From NCBI RefSeq assembly GCF_965638725.1, contig NC_134981.1, positions 45,784,849 through 45,848,848 of the forward strand: a stretch of 64,000 nucleotides of DNA, read 5' to 3'. Both the position numbers and the translations under genes were made by a program. Each line of letters starts with the position of its first letter. Within the stretch, counting starts at the first letter, position 1. Below, one piece after another: positions 1 through 11,323 of this stretch. Below the pieces are notes generated by a model, which was not told the origin of the DNA, did not search any database, and worked only from the letters and a program-made list of their open reading frames with translations. This DNA comes from Aptenodytes patagonicus. Its lineage: Eukaryota; Chordata; Aves; Sphenisciformes; Spheniscidae.

Positions 1-1265
1 CATCCCACCATTCCTAGAAAGGTTCTCAATTCATGAACGTTTCGAGGTTCTGGAAGTTGGCAAATAGCTTCTTCCCTTTCATTGCTTAACTGTCTCTGCC
101 CCCTCAGAATTTCAAAGCCTAAATATGTTACAGTTTCTTTTGCAATTTGAGCCTTCCCTTTTGACACTCGATAACCGCTGAGTCCGAGGAAGTTTAATAG
201 ACTAATTGTCAGTTCCAAGCATTCTTCCCGGGAGTTCCCAGCTAATAGTATGTCGTCAACATATTGTAACATTGCTCCATTTTTATTGTCTTGTCTCCAT
301 AATTCTAACTCTTTCGCTAGTTGATTTCCAAAAATCATTGGACTATTTTTGAATCCTTGCGGTAGTACTGTCCAGGTATACTGAGTCCTTCTTCCCGTCT
401 CAGGGTTTTCCCACTCAAAGGTGAACAATTCCTGACTTCCGGAGTCAAGTGGGATGCAGAAGAAGGCATCTTTTAAATCTAGGACTGTAAACCGCCCCTG
501 ATCTTCAGTGAGAGCAGTTAATAGTGTGTACGGGTTTGCTACCACTGGGTGTATATCCCGGACAATTTGATTCGCTGCCCTCAGGTCCTGGACTAACCTA
601 TAAGATTTCCCGTCAGCTTTCTTAACAGGTAAAATCGGAGTATTATACTTAGATTCACATTCTCTTAATAACCCATATTCCAAAAACTTCTGTATAATAG
701 GTACCAACCCAAGTTTAGCTTCTAATTTTAAGGGATACTGTTTCAATCTTACCGGTGCTGATCCTGGTATAAGGTCTATCCTTACGGGTTCAGCCCTCTT
801 TGATTTTCCGGGTATTTCTCTTGCCCAGACGACAGGAATCACTGCATCCTCAACTTTAGCCGGGATTTTTCTTTCCACCTGCTCAATTTCCTGCAATAAC
901 AATATTGAGGCTTGGACAAATTTAGATTCAGGCATTGACACTTCTACTTCTCCATTTTTGAACTTTATTTCAGCTTCTAGTTTTTCTAATAAATCTCGGC
1001 CTATTAAAGGTTTTGGTGCACCTGGTAGATACAAAAACTGATGCGTTACCCATTGTTTTCCAATTTTAAATTTTAAGGGTTTAAAGAAGGGTCGTGTCTC
1101 CGGCTTTCCCGTCGCACCAATAATTCTCACAGTATCATATCCTAACTCATGTTTCTTTGTGTTCAAAACCGAATAGGTGGCCCCTGTATCGACCAAACGT
1201 TCTATTTCAGTTTCATCTTCCCCCAGCTTAATTTTAACCAGAGGCTCTGCTGGGGAAGATTCCTC
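1..1265 (-). pseudogene. gammaretrovirus-like ERV pro-pol, 5' part (protease and reverse transcriptase), runs off the window
   Basis: Read on the - strand, an open frame follows directly from the gag stop (TAA at about 1266-1268) and continues off the left edge. A retropepsin active site DTGA lies near 1190, in the frame of gag, as expected for stop-codon read-through in gammaretroviruses. The reverse transcriptase follows with LPQGFKNSP near 350 and the catalytic YVDD near 265, then the thumb region (TYLGF, FLGMVG) towards position 1. No frameshift is obvious in this stretch, so pol is better kept than the gag next to it. RNase H, integrase, env and the 3' LTR would lie left of the window. 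The gammaretrovirus-like assignment rests on the LPQGFKNSP block, same-frame gag-pol and the capsid. The element is defective because gag is broken. Confidence 0.85.
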
Positions 1266-2523
1266 TTAGTGCCGCAAGGTCACTAGGTCCCTAGCATCTG
1301 TTCCTTGTAATTTCTGCAGCTTTCTTCGGATATCATCAGCAGACTGCCCGATAAACAAAGTTGCTAACTGATTCTTCCCTTCCTCTGATTCAGGATCCAG
1401 AGTGGTATACTTCCGAGCAGCTTCTTTCAATCTATTTAGGAAATCAGTGGGAGACTCCTTTCTATCCTGCTTAATCTCGTATAATTTTGACCAATTTATC
1501 GCTTTTGGTATAGCATTTCTTATACCAAACAGAACCCACCTCTGATATTGCGTTAATAACAATTTCTGGCCATTATCATTAGGGTCCCAGCCAGGATCCG
1601 CCGAGGGAAAATGATGCTCCAACTGTCCTTGTAATGTCCCTGCCGCTATTTGGGCTTCAACCTGAATCCTTGTCGTTTTACGAATCATCTCCCTCTCTGT
1701 ACTATCAAACAATACTTGCATGATAACTTCGATATCTTTCCAATCTGGATCCTGAGTTTTTATCATCATTTCAAAGGCAGTAGCCACTCGATCAGAATCA
1801 TCCCTATAACTACCGGCAACTGCTTTCCAGTTGTTTAAATCTGTAATCGAAAAAGGCACTGTCACTAAACTGGACCATCATTCCCTACTGCTTCTCTCAA
1901 CGGAGCTTGCAACGCGGTTCCCTGTCGGTTATGAGTTCTCCTTGCCACCGGCATGGCCCCTGCAGCGTCTCTCTCTGGCTCATTGTCCAATCCACCCTCT
2001 GCCCCAAAGGGCTCAAGTTCATGGTTCTGAGGCCTCTGCCTCAACCCTGGAGCCACTAACATCTCTAAATCCTCTTCCTGCTCATTCTGGGTCAACTTCA
2101 AACATCTCTGTCCAATACTGCATGCCGAACAACACCTCTTTAACCCTCTCCCTTTTTCTCTCTCTCGCTTCTCCTTTTCCAATGCCAATACCAGAGGATC
2201 AGTTGGGGCCAAATTAATTCCACACTCCTTTTGCCACTCAGAATGCTGACAATACCTCATCCCATTTTCCTTCTCTCCTTAGGAACAGCATTAGTTGTAA
2301 CAGAGTATTATAATTCAGAGTACCATTCCTTGGCCACTTTTCTCCATCTTCTAGTTTGTATAGTGGCCACCATTGATTACAATACTTAATTAGATCATCC
2401 CTTTTTGCAACCCCACCAGAGGATCCTGCAATTTGTTTCCAATGCTTTAAAATACAACCCAAAGGTGATTTCTTTAAGATTCCCCCCACCCGTGGATGAT
2501 CCGGCGGATGATCCAGCGCCCAT
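1266..2523 (-). pseudogene. gammaretrovirus-like ERV gag (matrix, p12-like, capsid), frameshifted, nucleocapsid missing
   Basis: The likely start is ATG at 2523-2521, giving MGAGSS, a plausible N-myristoylation signal. A frameshift, probably in the G run near 2482-2489, is needed to enter the matrix frame with SPLGCILKHWK and WPLYKLEDGEKWPRNGT (2238-2546 frame). A second frame (1865-2260) carries a Glu/Lys-rich stretch, a Cys cluster (KRCCSACSIGQRC) and the p12-like region. A third (1266-1865) is capsid, starting TVPFSITDLNNW and containing the major homology region (about 1395-1480, ESPTDFLNRLKEAARKYT). The frame stops at TAA, 15 codons after KLQGTDA. No Cys-Cys-His-Cys zinc knuckle lies between capsid and protease, where gammaretroviruses carry nucleocapsid. 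At least two frame changes and stops make this a pseudogene. Confidence 0.85.
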
Positions 2524-2526
2524 TTT

Positions 2527-2785
2527 ATACACAGAGAATCACACACACAGACGAGCCTTTCGTACGCAGGGAATCACACACGCAAACAAGTCTTTCGTAC
2601 AACAACAACAATACAAATAACTACAATAATACAAATAACATCACTATAACAGATAAATACTTACAATAATAGAAATCACACACACAGACAAGCCTTTTGT
2701 ACAGCAACAATAACACAAATAACTAATTACTATATCAGACAAATACTTACAATAATAGACAAGCATTTATAATAATTGTTACCGT
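2527..2785. repeat. imperfect tandem repeats in the gamma-ERV leader
   Basis: On the + strand, the block starting with atcacacacacagac, then gcctttcgtac and a run of acaacaacaat/caataatac, recurs with variation starting near 2531, 2571 and 2675. Units are about 40 to 110 bases and very A/C-rich. The repeat lies between the PBS and the gag start, so it is part of the 5' untranslated leader. Packaging or translation roles are possible but not shown. Confidence 0.6.
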
Positions 2786-3030
2786 GGTTGCTCTTAAAAC
2801 CAAACGGGGACTCTAATCCCTACCCAGGTCCTAAACCTAACCCTGCGGAGCTTTCGCTGCATCTGATGGGCCGGTAACCAAATTTCCGAAAGAATGCCTT
2901 ATTACTCACAAAACAGTGGTCTTCGCTCAGGGGCTCTTCGGTCCGGGGGTTGGGAGAAGTCCTCTCCGAGAATCCCTGGGTGCCGGCTGAGGTTCCACGA
3001 TCCCAGGATCTGTCGAGGCTCAAGAGCAGT

Positions 3031-3048
3031 GTCCCATCTGGGTCGCCA
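3031..3048 (-). promoter_or_regulatory. candidate primer-binding site of the gamma-ERV
   Basis: On the - strand this reads TGGCGACCCAGATGGGAC, begins with TGG, and starts four bases downstream of the U5 end. Position and composition fit a tRNA primer-binding site. I do not assign the tRNA. Confidence 0.6.
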
Positions 3049-3052
3049 AAGC

Positions 3053-3602
3053 TGTTACCATAAGTCGGCAAATTAAAAACTCTCTAAGACTCAATTTGGA
3101 GTTTTAGAAAGTAGGCATTCTTTATTGCGGCGCCGGGCGCACAGGGGATCGCTCCACCTAGTGTGCGCACTGAGCTGCTCAACTATAGGAATTATGTACA
3201 ATCAGAATATACATATTCAGTAGATTTCCAAGAAATGATTAACATATGTTATTTCCTGGAACTCATTAACATATGTAAAAGTCTTTAACGCATGCGCTCT
3301 TATGTTCGTTGGTGATCTTTCAGGGTCCTCTGGTGGTCGTCGATAGTCTTCCTCACCGTGTCCGCTAGTTGAACTCAGTCTTTGCGCCTGCACAGTTTGT
3401 CTTTTGGCCCAGCTGCACTAACTAGCTGATTTCAGCAGAACTTCCTTATCTATTCCACCCCTGTACACAGAGCTTCAAGGCTTCCTTTTATCTACGGAAT
3501 GTCCAGTCTATCTATCCACGGAACATTTAGCTACTTTGTTTCGACAAAGAGAACCATATGTCTCCTTAGTATTTCTTTATATTCGGTATCACAACAGTAA
3601 CA
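3053..3602 (-). mobile_element. 5' LTR of the gammaretrovirus-like ERV
   Basis: On the + strand the block begins TGTTACC and ends GTAACA, a matching inverted terminal repeat with TG...CA ends, about 550 bp. On the - strand an AATAAAG poly(A) signal lies at 3120-3126, followed by about 65 bases of R/U5 and then the PBS. The outer boundary (3602) is inferred from the terminal repeat alone because the partner LTR is outside the window. Confidence 0.65.
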
Positions 3603-4079
3603 AACTACATAAATATATGTGGAAATTAGAAACTGGACACCTGTTTCTTTGCAGCCCTAATATTTCCAGTTTCAAACACTGCAGATGTGGAAAAAATATT
3701 AAATCTAGAGTCTATAGCTTCAGCACTGTTAGGTTATGTGATAAAGCTCATCTGCACACCCACAGAGGAGCTCAGAGAGACAATGGCAGGAGGGGGAGAC
3801 CAAATATTACCCTGCCAGGCTACTCCCAGGCCCATCACAGGGGCCATCAGCGCATCAGAGGCTGCACAAGTCCAGAGGAGCACAGGGATACACAATGGTA
3901 GGCGGGAACCTAAATCAGAGACTCCAGAGGAACAAACACCTTGTCCAGGCCCCTCCCATGGCTGTCCCAGCAGAACTATCAGCCCCATTGTCCAGGCATG
4001 AAACTCATCACTATGAGACATCACATCGGGAGCAGCTCTCCAGATCACCTTTCAGACTAGAGGGGGTTGCTGCCTAGGG

Positions 4080-4760
4080 GTGGGACATATTATGGGATGC
4101 AGGGGAAAAGCAGTTTGGGATGGCATATGACTTATTACGAGATGTTTAGGGGAGGAACCAAAGGTGGAACAAGGGAGGGGTTTAGGTGATTTGGGGAGGA
4201 AAAAGAGTGGGAAAATAGAGGGATAAGGGGAGAAAAGGGCCAGTTGGGTGTAAATAGTGGGGCTGGTCAGTACGCTTGCCTGGCTATGCCCAGAGCCTGA
4301 TCTACTTATTAAATTCCTTTCTAACTCCTTCCTGGGTGAGGGCTCTCTATTCTGTGTGCATGTGTGTGTATGGAGGTCTGAATGCCAGCAACTGGAGTCA
4401 GACCACGGGTTGGAGGGCCCATGTGTCCATGGTGCCAGCGATGGGAGCAAGTGAGGGTGCACGAGTGTATGATCACTTGCAAAGATCAAGCCGGACTAGC
4501 TGGTGAATAGGTGAAGTGCCCTGGGAGCAAGGGGGTGAGTGGATCTCTAAAGGCCAGCTCTGGGTGTGAGAGTGCCTGTGTATCTCTAGGGGCGAGAGCA
4601 CAGGGGGGCCTGCTATGGGGCCAGGGGAAGTCCTGGTCAGCTGTGTATTTGTGACAGTCTATACCAGCAACTGGAGTAGGGCTGCGGCCTTGAGTGCTCC
4701 TATGTCCAAGTGCCAGCAACTGGGGAGACTGGGATCCAGGGGCCAGCTGCTGTGTAGACT
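4080..4760 (+). repeat. possible degenerate LTR with repeated CCAGCAACTGGAG motif
   Basis: A purine-rich stretch is followed by a TATA-like GTGTAAATAG (about 4249), an ATTAAA poly(A)-type signal (about 4307), then TTCCTTTCTAACTCC and a G/T-rich tail. The tail has recurring CCAGCAACTGGAG-like motifs near 4387, 4663 and 4713 and variants near 4743 and 4776. This order resembles U3-R-U5 of a retroviral LTR, but I find no clear TG...CA ends or target duplication. Confidence 0.3.
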
Positions 4761-5696
4761 AAGTGTTTGAGCCCAGCTGCTGGAGGGATCCACCTTGTAC
4801 ATATGTGTACATATATTCTCACTAGTGGACTTCCATCCTGTCCAGCCTGAGAGGGGAGCAGGATGAAGCCATTGGTGCTGTCAGTGTTCGTGTGGGTGCT
4901 ATGAGTGTCTGTCTGTGATCTGTGTGGCCAGCCATGTATATATGTAGCATATATGTGTGCTTTGTGTGTGTGTGCCTGCTGGGAATACATCTTCAGCCTC
5001 ACTACTGGTTGGACCTGGAGACATGGAGCAGCAGCAGCCTCACCTTTCTCAGGCTGTTGGATCTGGCATGATATATTTTCCTCTAACAAGCCCTTCTCTT
5101 GTCATAGATATTTTTACAAGATGGTGCCCAGAGCAATATGACATGGCCATGTCTCCTCAAACAAATTATTTATTTTAAAATACCCTTGATAATAAGGCTA
5201 TGAAATGACTGCCCTAAGCCTCTAAATAGCTGAGGCCATGGTTTGCTCTCACTTTAATCACGCTGCCCTAACATCAGTTCTGCCACCTTTGACACCACCG
5301 TACAAGAGTGTGTTATCCTACGCATGATATTTCTGAAAGACAAGGTCAGTAACTAGACTATCTAACATCATAACTGAGTGGATACAAGCAGTTGCGTGAA
5401 CAGCAGGACTTGGGACTAGGAGAGAACTGAAACTTCTTGCTAGCATTGCAGTCAGTGCTATTGCGCTCAAACTAAAAAGAAAGAAAAAAGAGAAATACAT
5501 GGGTGAAACAAGAACAAGCATTTAAAGAATTACTTTAGTAAGCTCTGAAAGCTTTAATCCTCACACTGTCCACACAAACCAAAGCATAATATGAACATGA
5601 GGAAACTGAAGTAGTATTAAGAAATTAGCACAAGCCTCAGCTTCTGGAGGCATGTGATTTCTGGTTAAAAAGATAACCCCTCTAAGAGAATCCATG

Positions 5697-5722
5697 TGTC
5701 CTGGTTTCGGCAGGGATAGAGT
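5697..5722 (+). repeat. orphan 26-base terminus of the ERV-L LTR
   Basis: These bases match the first 26 positions of the young ERV-L LTR family (TGTCCTGGTTTCGGCAGGGA and on), then similarity stops. A short direct repeat (tgttcatgatga) follows. It is probably the remnant of an LTR that was otherwise deleted. Confidence 0.5.
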
Positions 5723-6471
5723 GTTCATGATGATTCAGTGTTCATGATGAGAAAAACAGTTCAGGGTGAAAGAAGTTAACTATATCTCATTTGGGACTCC
5801 CCTCTACCAGTGAAAAGGTACTAGTTAGCAATAGCATATTAGCAATAATGGCTTAGACAAGAAATGACCAGAAAATATCCAAGCAGGATATTTTTATGGG
5901 CACAATTAAAGCACAACCCATACAAAAACATGATAATGATTCTAGTATAAGATTGAGCACAAATGGCTATGGAAGATACAACATTTACAAACAGCCAAAG
6001 TCAAGAACTGGTTTAAACCAGCCGCTGCTGAGATCCCATAGAAAGCAATAAAAAAAGATTGCCAAACAAAGAAACCAAAATAGTCTAGGTTTGCAAAAAC
6101 AAAAATACCTAAAATGACTAAATCATTATCCTGGGAACACAGAACAACTTTCTCTACACTCACAGACAGAGTGTTAGTTTTAAAAAAAAAACAAAACCCA
6201 CAAACACACCGATTTATTAGGATCCTTTGCTTTACTGGGGTAATGCTTGTGTGGGGAATCAAATCTTTCAAACAGGATGGGCAGTCATGATCTGAATGGT
6301 GACAGAGGCTCTGTTAGAAGCATCCTTATAATGGCATCTTCAGCTGGATCAGGTGAGACTCACTGAACTGTTTTTCTGGTGAACTCTTATATTCCAGCTA
6401 GCTCATGGTTCTATGTGAGCACTCCAGCATATGCATGATCAGTTTCTATTATCTTAAGCTATATACAAAAC

Positions 6472-7148
6472 ATAGAATCATAGAATCATAGAATAGTTTG
6501 GGTTGGAAGGGACCTCTAAAGGTCATCTAGTCCAACCCCCCTGCAATGAGCAGGGACATCTTCAACTAGATCAGGTTGCTCAGAGCCCCGTCCAACCTGA
6601 CCTGGAATGTTTCCAGGGATGGGGCATCCACCACCTCTCTGGGCAACCTGTGCCAGTGTTTCACCACCCTCAGCGTAAAAAATTTCTTCCTTATATCGAG
6701 TCTAAATCTACCCCCCCTTTAGTTTAAAGCCATTCCCCCTTGGCCTGTCGCAACAGGCCCTGCTAAAAAGTCTGCTGCCATCATTTTTATAAGCCCCCTT
6801 TCAGTACTGATAGGCTGCAATAAGGTCTCCCCGAAGCCTTCTCTTCTCCAGGCTGAACAACCCCAACTCTCTCAGCCTTTCTTCAGAGGAGAGGGGTTCC
6901 ATCCCCCTGATCATTTTCGTGGCCCTCCTCTGGACCCGCTCCAACAGGTCCATGTCTTTCTTATGCTGAGGGCTCCAGAGCTGGACGCAGTGCTCCAGGT
7001 GGGGTCTCCCCAGAGCAGAGTAGAGGGGCAGAATCCCCTCCCTCGACCTGCTGGCCACGCTTCTTTTGATGCAGCCCAGGATATGATTGGCCTTCTGGGC
7101 TGCGAGCACACATTGGCGGTTCATGTCCAGCTTTTCATCCTCCAGTAC
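6472..7148 (-). mobile_element. CR1 LINE, 3' end, cut by an LTR
   Basis: The low-coordinate edge carries the CR1 3' terminal octamers (ATAGAATC repeats, i.e. ATTCTATG on the - strand), followed by the conserved CR1 3' UTR. The C-terminal part of ORF2 is at 6801-7124 ([32 protein letters not shown]). The element stops abruptly where the copy A LTR begins. The matching upstream part of CR1 is not found on the far side of that provirus. Confidence 0.9.
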
Positions 7149-7665
7149 TGTCGTGGTTTAACCTCAGTCGGCAACTGAGCACCACACAGCCGCTCGCTCA
7201 CTCCCCCGACCCGGTGGGATGGGGGAGAGAATTGGAAGAGCACAAGTGAGAAAAACTCGTGGGTTGAGATAAAAAACAGTTTAATAATTGAAATAAAATG
7301 ATAATAATACACAAAGTAAGTGATGCACAGTACAATTGCTCACCACCCGCCGACCGATGCCCAGCCAGTCCCCGAGCAGCGGCATCCCTGGCCAGCTTTC
7401 CCCAGTTTATGTACTGAGCATGACGTCCCATGGTATGGAATGTCCCTTTGGCCAGTTTGGCTGTGCCCCCTCCCAGCTTCTTGTGCACCTCCAGCCTTCT
7501 CAGTCGGTAGAGCATGGGAAGCTGAAAAGTCCTTGGCTAGTGTAAGCATTACCTAGCAACAACTAAAACATCGGTGTGTTATCAACTTTGTTCTCATCCT
7601 AAATCCAAAACACTGTACCAGCTACTAGAAAGGAAATTAACTCTATCCCTGCCGAAACCAGGACA
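7149..7665 (-). mobile_element. 3' LTR of ERV-L copy A
   Basis: On the + strand it starts TGTCGTGGTTTAACC and ends CCGAAACCAGGACA (TG...CA). An ATTAAA poly(A)-type signal lies just upstream of an (ATT)n tract on the - strand. It inserts directly into the CR1 at its left edge. It lacks a 14-base block that the 5' LTR of the same provirus has. Confidence 0.9.
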
Positions 7666-7761
7666 GTATCCACCCCTTATTCTATACCATCTGCGTCATG
7701 CTCAAGTCTCATATTTTCCAGTACATTTTCATTAATCACCACCCCCTTTTTTATATATATG

Positions 7762-7800
<39 letters not shown>

Positions 7801-8134
7801 ATATCATTCCCTTAGTCTGTGGGCCATCCCTCTAAAACGTTCGGTGAGTTCATTTACTCCATGACTTCGGGCTCCACCTGTCATAATAATCTTTCAGGGC
7901 AGGAAAAATGGAGATGGTATGTGGTGTTAGATTGTTTCATGTTGAAGTCAGTTCTGGTACCATCATCACTGTGCTTTGCTTGGTTTCACTGAAGTTATTC
8001 TTCATTAGTCTGGGTGATTCTTATTGTAATAACATTAGTATGGCATATAATATTATTAGTATGATTAGTATATCTGTGTATTATTAGTATAACTATTATA
8101 ACTATAATTAGTACTTAACATCACATAATTCAGA
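7666..8134 (-). other. 3' untranslated region of ERV-L copy A, with polypurine tract
   Basis: Between the integrase stop and the 3' LTR there is no open reading frame of note, and env and dUTPase are absent. The - strand ends AATAAGGGGTGGATAC directly before TGTCC, a plausible polypurine tract for plus-strand priming. The equivalent region is found in copies B, C and D. Confidence 0.7.
7763..7797. repeat. (CA)n microsatellite in the copy A 3' UTR
   Basis: About 17 CA units follow a short TATATATG tract. Copies C and D have only four to five CA units at the same place, so the tract has expanded within copy A. Confidence 0.95.
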
Positions 8135-11100
8135 TCATTGGCTATTCTCACCCAAAATCAAATCCCCTTGAGGTACACATCGGACTTCCCCATCCTTCCG
8201 CATTATCCACCAAGTGCACCCAGGTCCTTGAGCAAAAGCAATCCCACGGATGGGTTTGCCTCTACCCGAGGCAGGAATAACCCAGACTGTCTTCCCCAGC
8301 ATATTTTTTATGTGCACTACAGGGACTTTATTCCCATCTACAGTACGTAAAAGTTCTGACTGGGCAGGGCCTGCTCGATTGGCAGATCCCAATAGAGTGT
8401 TGACTAACCAGGTGGCCTTTGCTAAATGTGTGTCCCAATGTTTGAACGTCCCGCCACCCATTGCTCTCAGTGTAGTCTTTAACTGTCCATTGTATCGTTC
8501 AATTTTCCCAGAGGCTGGTGCATGATAGGGGATGTGATACACCCACTCAATGCCGTGCTCTTTGGCCCAGGTGTCTATGAGGTTGTTTCGGAAATGAGTC
8601 CCGTTGTCTGACTCAATTCTTTCTGGGGTGCCATGTCGCCATAGGACTTGCTTTTCAAGGCCCAGGATCGTGTTCCGGGGAGTGGCATGGGGCACGGGAT
8701 ATGTTTCCAGCCATCCGGTGGTTGCCTCCACCATTGTAAGCACGTGGCGCTTGCCTTGGCGGGTTTGTGGGAGTGTGATATAATTGATCTGCCAGGCCTC
8801 CCCATAGTTATATTTCAACCATCGTCCTCCATACCAGAGGGGCTTTAACCGCTTGGCTTGCTTGATTGCAGCGCATGTTTCGCATTCATGGATAACCTGC
8901 GCAATAGTGTCCATGGTCAAGTCCACACCTCGATCACGAGCCCGTCTGTATGTTGCATCTCTTCCTTGATGACCTGAGGTGTCATGGGCCCACCGAGGTA
9001 TAAATCCCTCACCCTTATGTTGCCAGTCCAGCTCCACCTGAGCCACTTCAATCTTAGCAGCCTGATCCACCTGCTGGTTGTTCTGATGTTCTTCAGTGGC
9101 CCGACTCTTGGGTACGTGAGCATCTACGTGACGGACTTTTACAACCAGGTTCTCCACCCGGGCAGCAATATCTTGCCACAGTGCGGCAGCCCAGATGGGT
9201 TTGCCTCTGCGCTGCCAGTTGCTCTGCTTCCATTGCTGTAACCGCCCCCACAGGGCATTTCCCACCATCCATGAGTCAGTGTAGAGACAGAGCACTGGCC
9301 ACTTTTCTCGGTCAGCAATGCCTAAAGCCAGCTGGATGGCCTTGACTTCTGCAAATTGGCTCGATTCACCTTCTCCTTCAGCCGTTTCTACAACTTGTCG
9401 CATAGGACTCCATACAGCAGCTTTCCACCTCCAATGCTTTCCCACAAGATGACAGGACCCATCAGTGAACAGGGCATATTGTTTCTCATTTTCTGGTAGT
9501 TCATTATACATTGGGGCCTCCTCAGCACGCGTCACCTCCTCCTCTGGCGATATTCCAAAATCTTTGCCCTCTGGCCAATCCATGATCACTTCCAGGATTC
9601 CTGGGCGACTGGGGTTTCCTATTCGAGCCCGTTGTGTGATCAGTGCGACCCACTTACTCCACGTAGCATCAGTTGCATGATGGGTACAGGGGACCCTCCC
9701 TCTGAACATCCAGCCCAGCACTGGCAGTCGGGGTGCCAGGAGGAGCTGTGCTTCAGTGCCGATCACTTCCGAAGCAGCTCAAACCCCTTCATATGCTGCC
9801 AATATCTCTTTTTCAGTTGGAGTATAGCGGGCCTCGGATCCTCTGTATCCCCGACTCCAAAACCCTAGGGGTCGACCTCGAGTCTCCCCAGGTGCTTTCT
9901 GCCAGAGGCTCCAGGTAGGGCCATTCTCCCCGGCTGCGGTATAGAGCACTTTTTTTATATCTTGCACTGCCCGGACTGGCCCCAGGGCTACTGCATGAAC
10001 TATCTCCCGTTTAATTTATTCAAAAGCTTGTCGTTGTTCAGGGCCCCATTTGAAATCGTTCTTTTTTCGGGTCACTTGATAGAGAGGGTTTACAATCAGA
10101 CTGTAATTTGGAATATGCATTCTCCAAAAACCCACGACGCCTAAGAAAGCTTGTGTTTCCTTTTTGCTAGTTGGTGGAGACATGGCTGTTATTTTGTTGA
10201 TCACATCCATTGGGATCTGACGACGTCCATCTTGCCATTTTATTCCTAAAAATTGGATCTCCTGTGCAGGTCCCTTGACCTTACTTTGTTTTATGGCAAA
10301 ACCGGCCTTCAGCAGGATTTGGACTATTTCCTTCCCTTTTTCAAAAACTTCTCCTGCTGTGTTGCCCCACACGATGATGTCATCAATGTATTGCAGGTGT
10401 TCCGGAGCTCCACCCTGTTCTAATGCAGTCTGGATCAGTCCATGGCAAATGGTAGGGCTGTGTTTCCACCCCTGGGGCAGTCGGTTCCAGGTGTACTGAA
10501 CGCCCTTCCAAGTGAAAGCAAACTGTGGCCTGCACTCCGCTGCCAAAGGGATTGAGAAAAACGCATTAGCGATATCAATTGTGGCATACCACTTGGCTGC
10601 CTTTGACTCCAGTTCGTACTGAAGTTCTAGCATGTCTGGCACAGCAGCACTCAGCGGCGGCGTGACTTCATTTAGGCCACGATAGTCTATTGTCAGTCTC
10701 CACTCTCCATTAGACTTCCGCACTGGCCATATGGGACTGTTAAAGGGTGAGCGGGTCTTGCTGATCACTCCTTGGCTCTCCAGTCGACGAATCAGCTTAT
10801 GGATGGGAATCAGGGAGTCTCGGTTGGTGCGATATTGCCGCCGGTGCACTGTGGTGGTAGCGATTGGCACTTGTTGGTCTTTGACCTTCAGCAACCCCAC
10901 AACAGAAGGGTCCTCCGAGAGACCGGGCAAGGTGGACAGCTGTTTAATTTCCTCCGTCTCCAAGGCAGCTATACCAAAAGCCCACCGGTACCCTTTTGGT
11001 TCCTGGAAATACCCTCTCCTGAGGTAGTCTATGCCAAGGATGCACGGAGCCTCTGGGCCAGTCACAATGGGGTGCTTCTGCCACCCGTTCCCAGTTAGAC

Positions 11101-11323
11101 TCACTTCGGCTTCCAATACAGTTAGCTTTTGGGATCCCCCCGTCACCCCAGAAATACAGATGGGTTCTGCCCCTATATAGCTTGATGGCATTAGGGTGCA
11201 CTGTGCACCAGTGTCTACTAGAGCCTTATACTCCTGTGGGTCTGATGTGCCAGGCCACCGAATCCACACAGTCCAGTAAACCCGGTTGTCCCTTTCCTCC
11301 CCCTGGCTGGAGGCAGGGCCCCT
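8135..11323 (-). pseudogene. ERV-L copy A pro-pol (protease, RT, RNase H, integrase), two stops
   Basis: The frame continues directly after the gag TAG. Order: protease DTGAQCTLM near 11205; RT with SPFNSPIWPVRKSNGEWR, the LPQGWKHSPT block and catalytic YIDD near 10385; the connection domain; RNase H starting FTDGS near 9470; integrase with an HHCC-type zinc site (HDTSGHQ...ECETC, about 8985-8875) and the DDE core. Breaks: CAA to TAA at 10013-10015, and TGA at about 9777 where copy C has CGA. The first integrase Asp is changed: WQINYITLP here, WQIDYITLP in copies B, C and D. The rest of the core (ESDNGTHF, KIERYNG) is present. The product would be inactive. Confidence 0.9.

Larger units (their letters stand above)
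3603..6471. other. no gene recognised; likely NCBP1 intron or upstream flank
   Basis: About 2.9 kb with no coding exon I can support. ORFs here are short and have no recognisable domain. It contains an LTR-like block (about 4080-4760) and an orphan LTR terminus (5697-5722), listed separately. The stretch 5150-6470 is AT-rich single-copy-looking DNA. I looked for earlier NCBP1 exons and found none. Confidence 0.5.

Noticed and set aside
1..3602. Alpharetrovirus (ALV-like) provirus
   Set aside because: The capsid, LPQGFKNSP block, YVDD context and same-frame stop between gag and pol fit gammaretroviruses; no alpharetroviral features.
4700..5178. Overlapping 70-130 codon ORFs as genes
   Set aside because: No domain, start context or conservation; composition follows the G/T-rich repeat.
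7763..7797. (CA)n tract as a regulatory element
   Set aside because: It expands from a short tract present in all copies' 3' UTRs; ordinary microsatellite growth.
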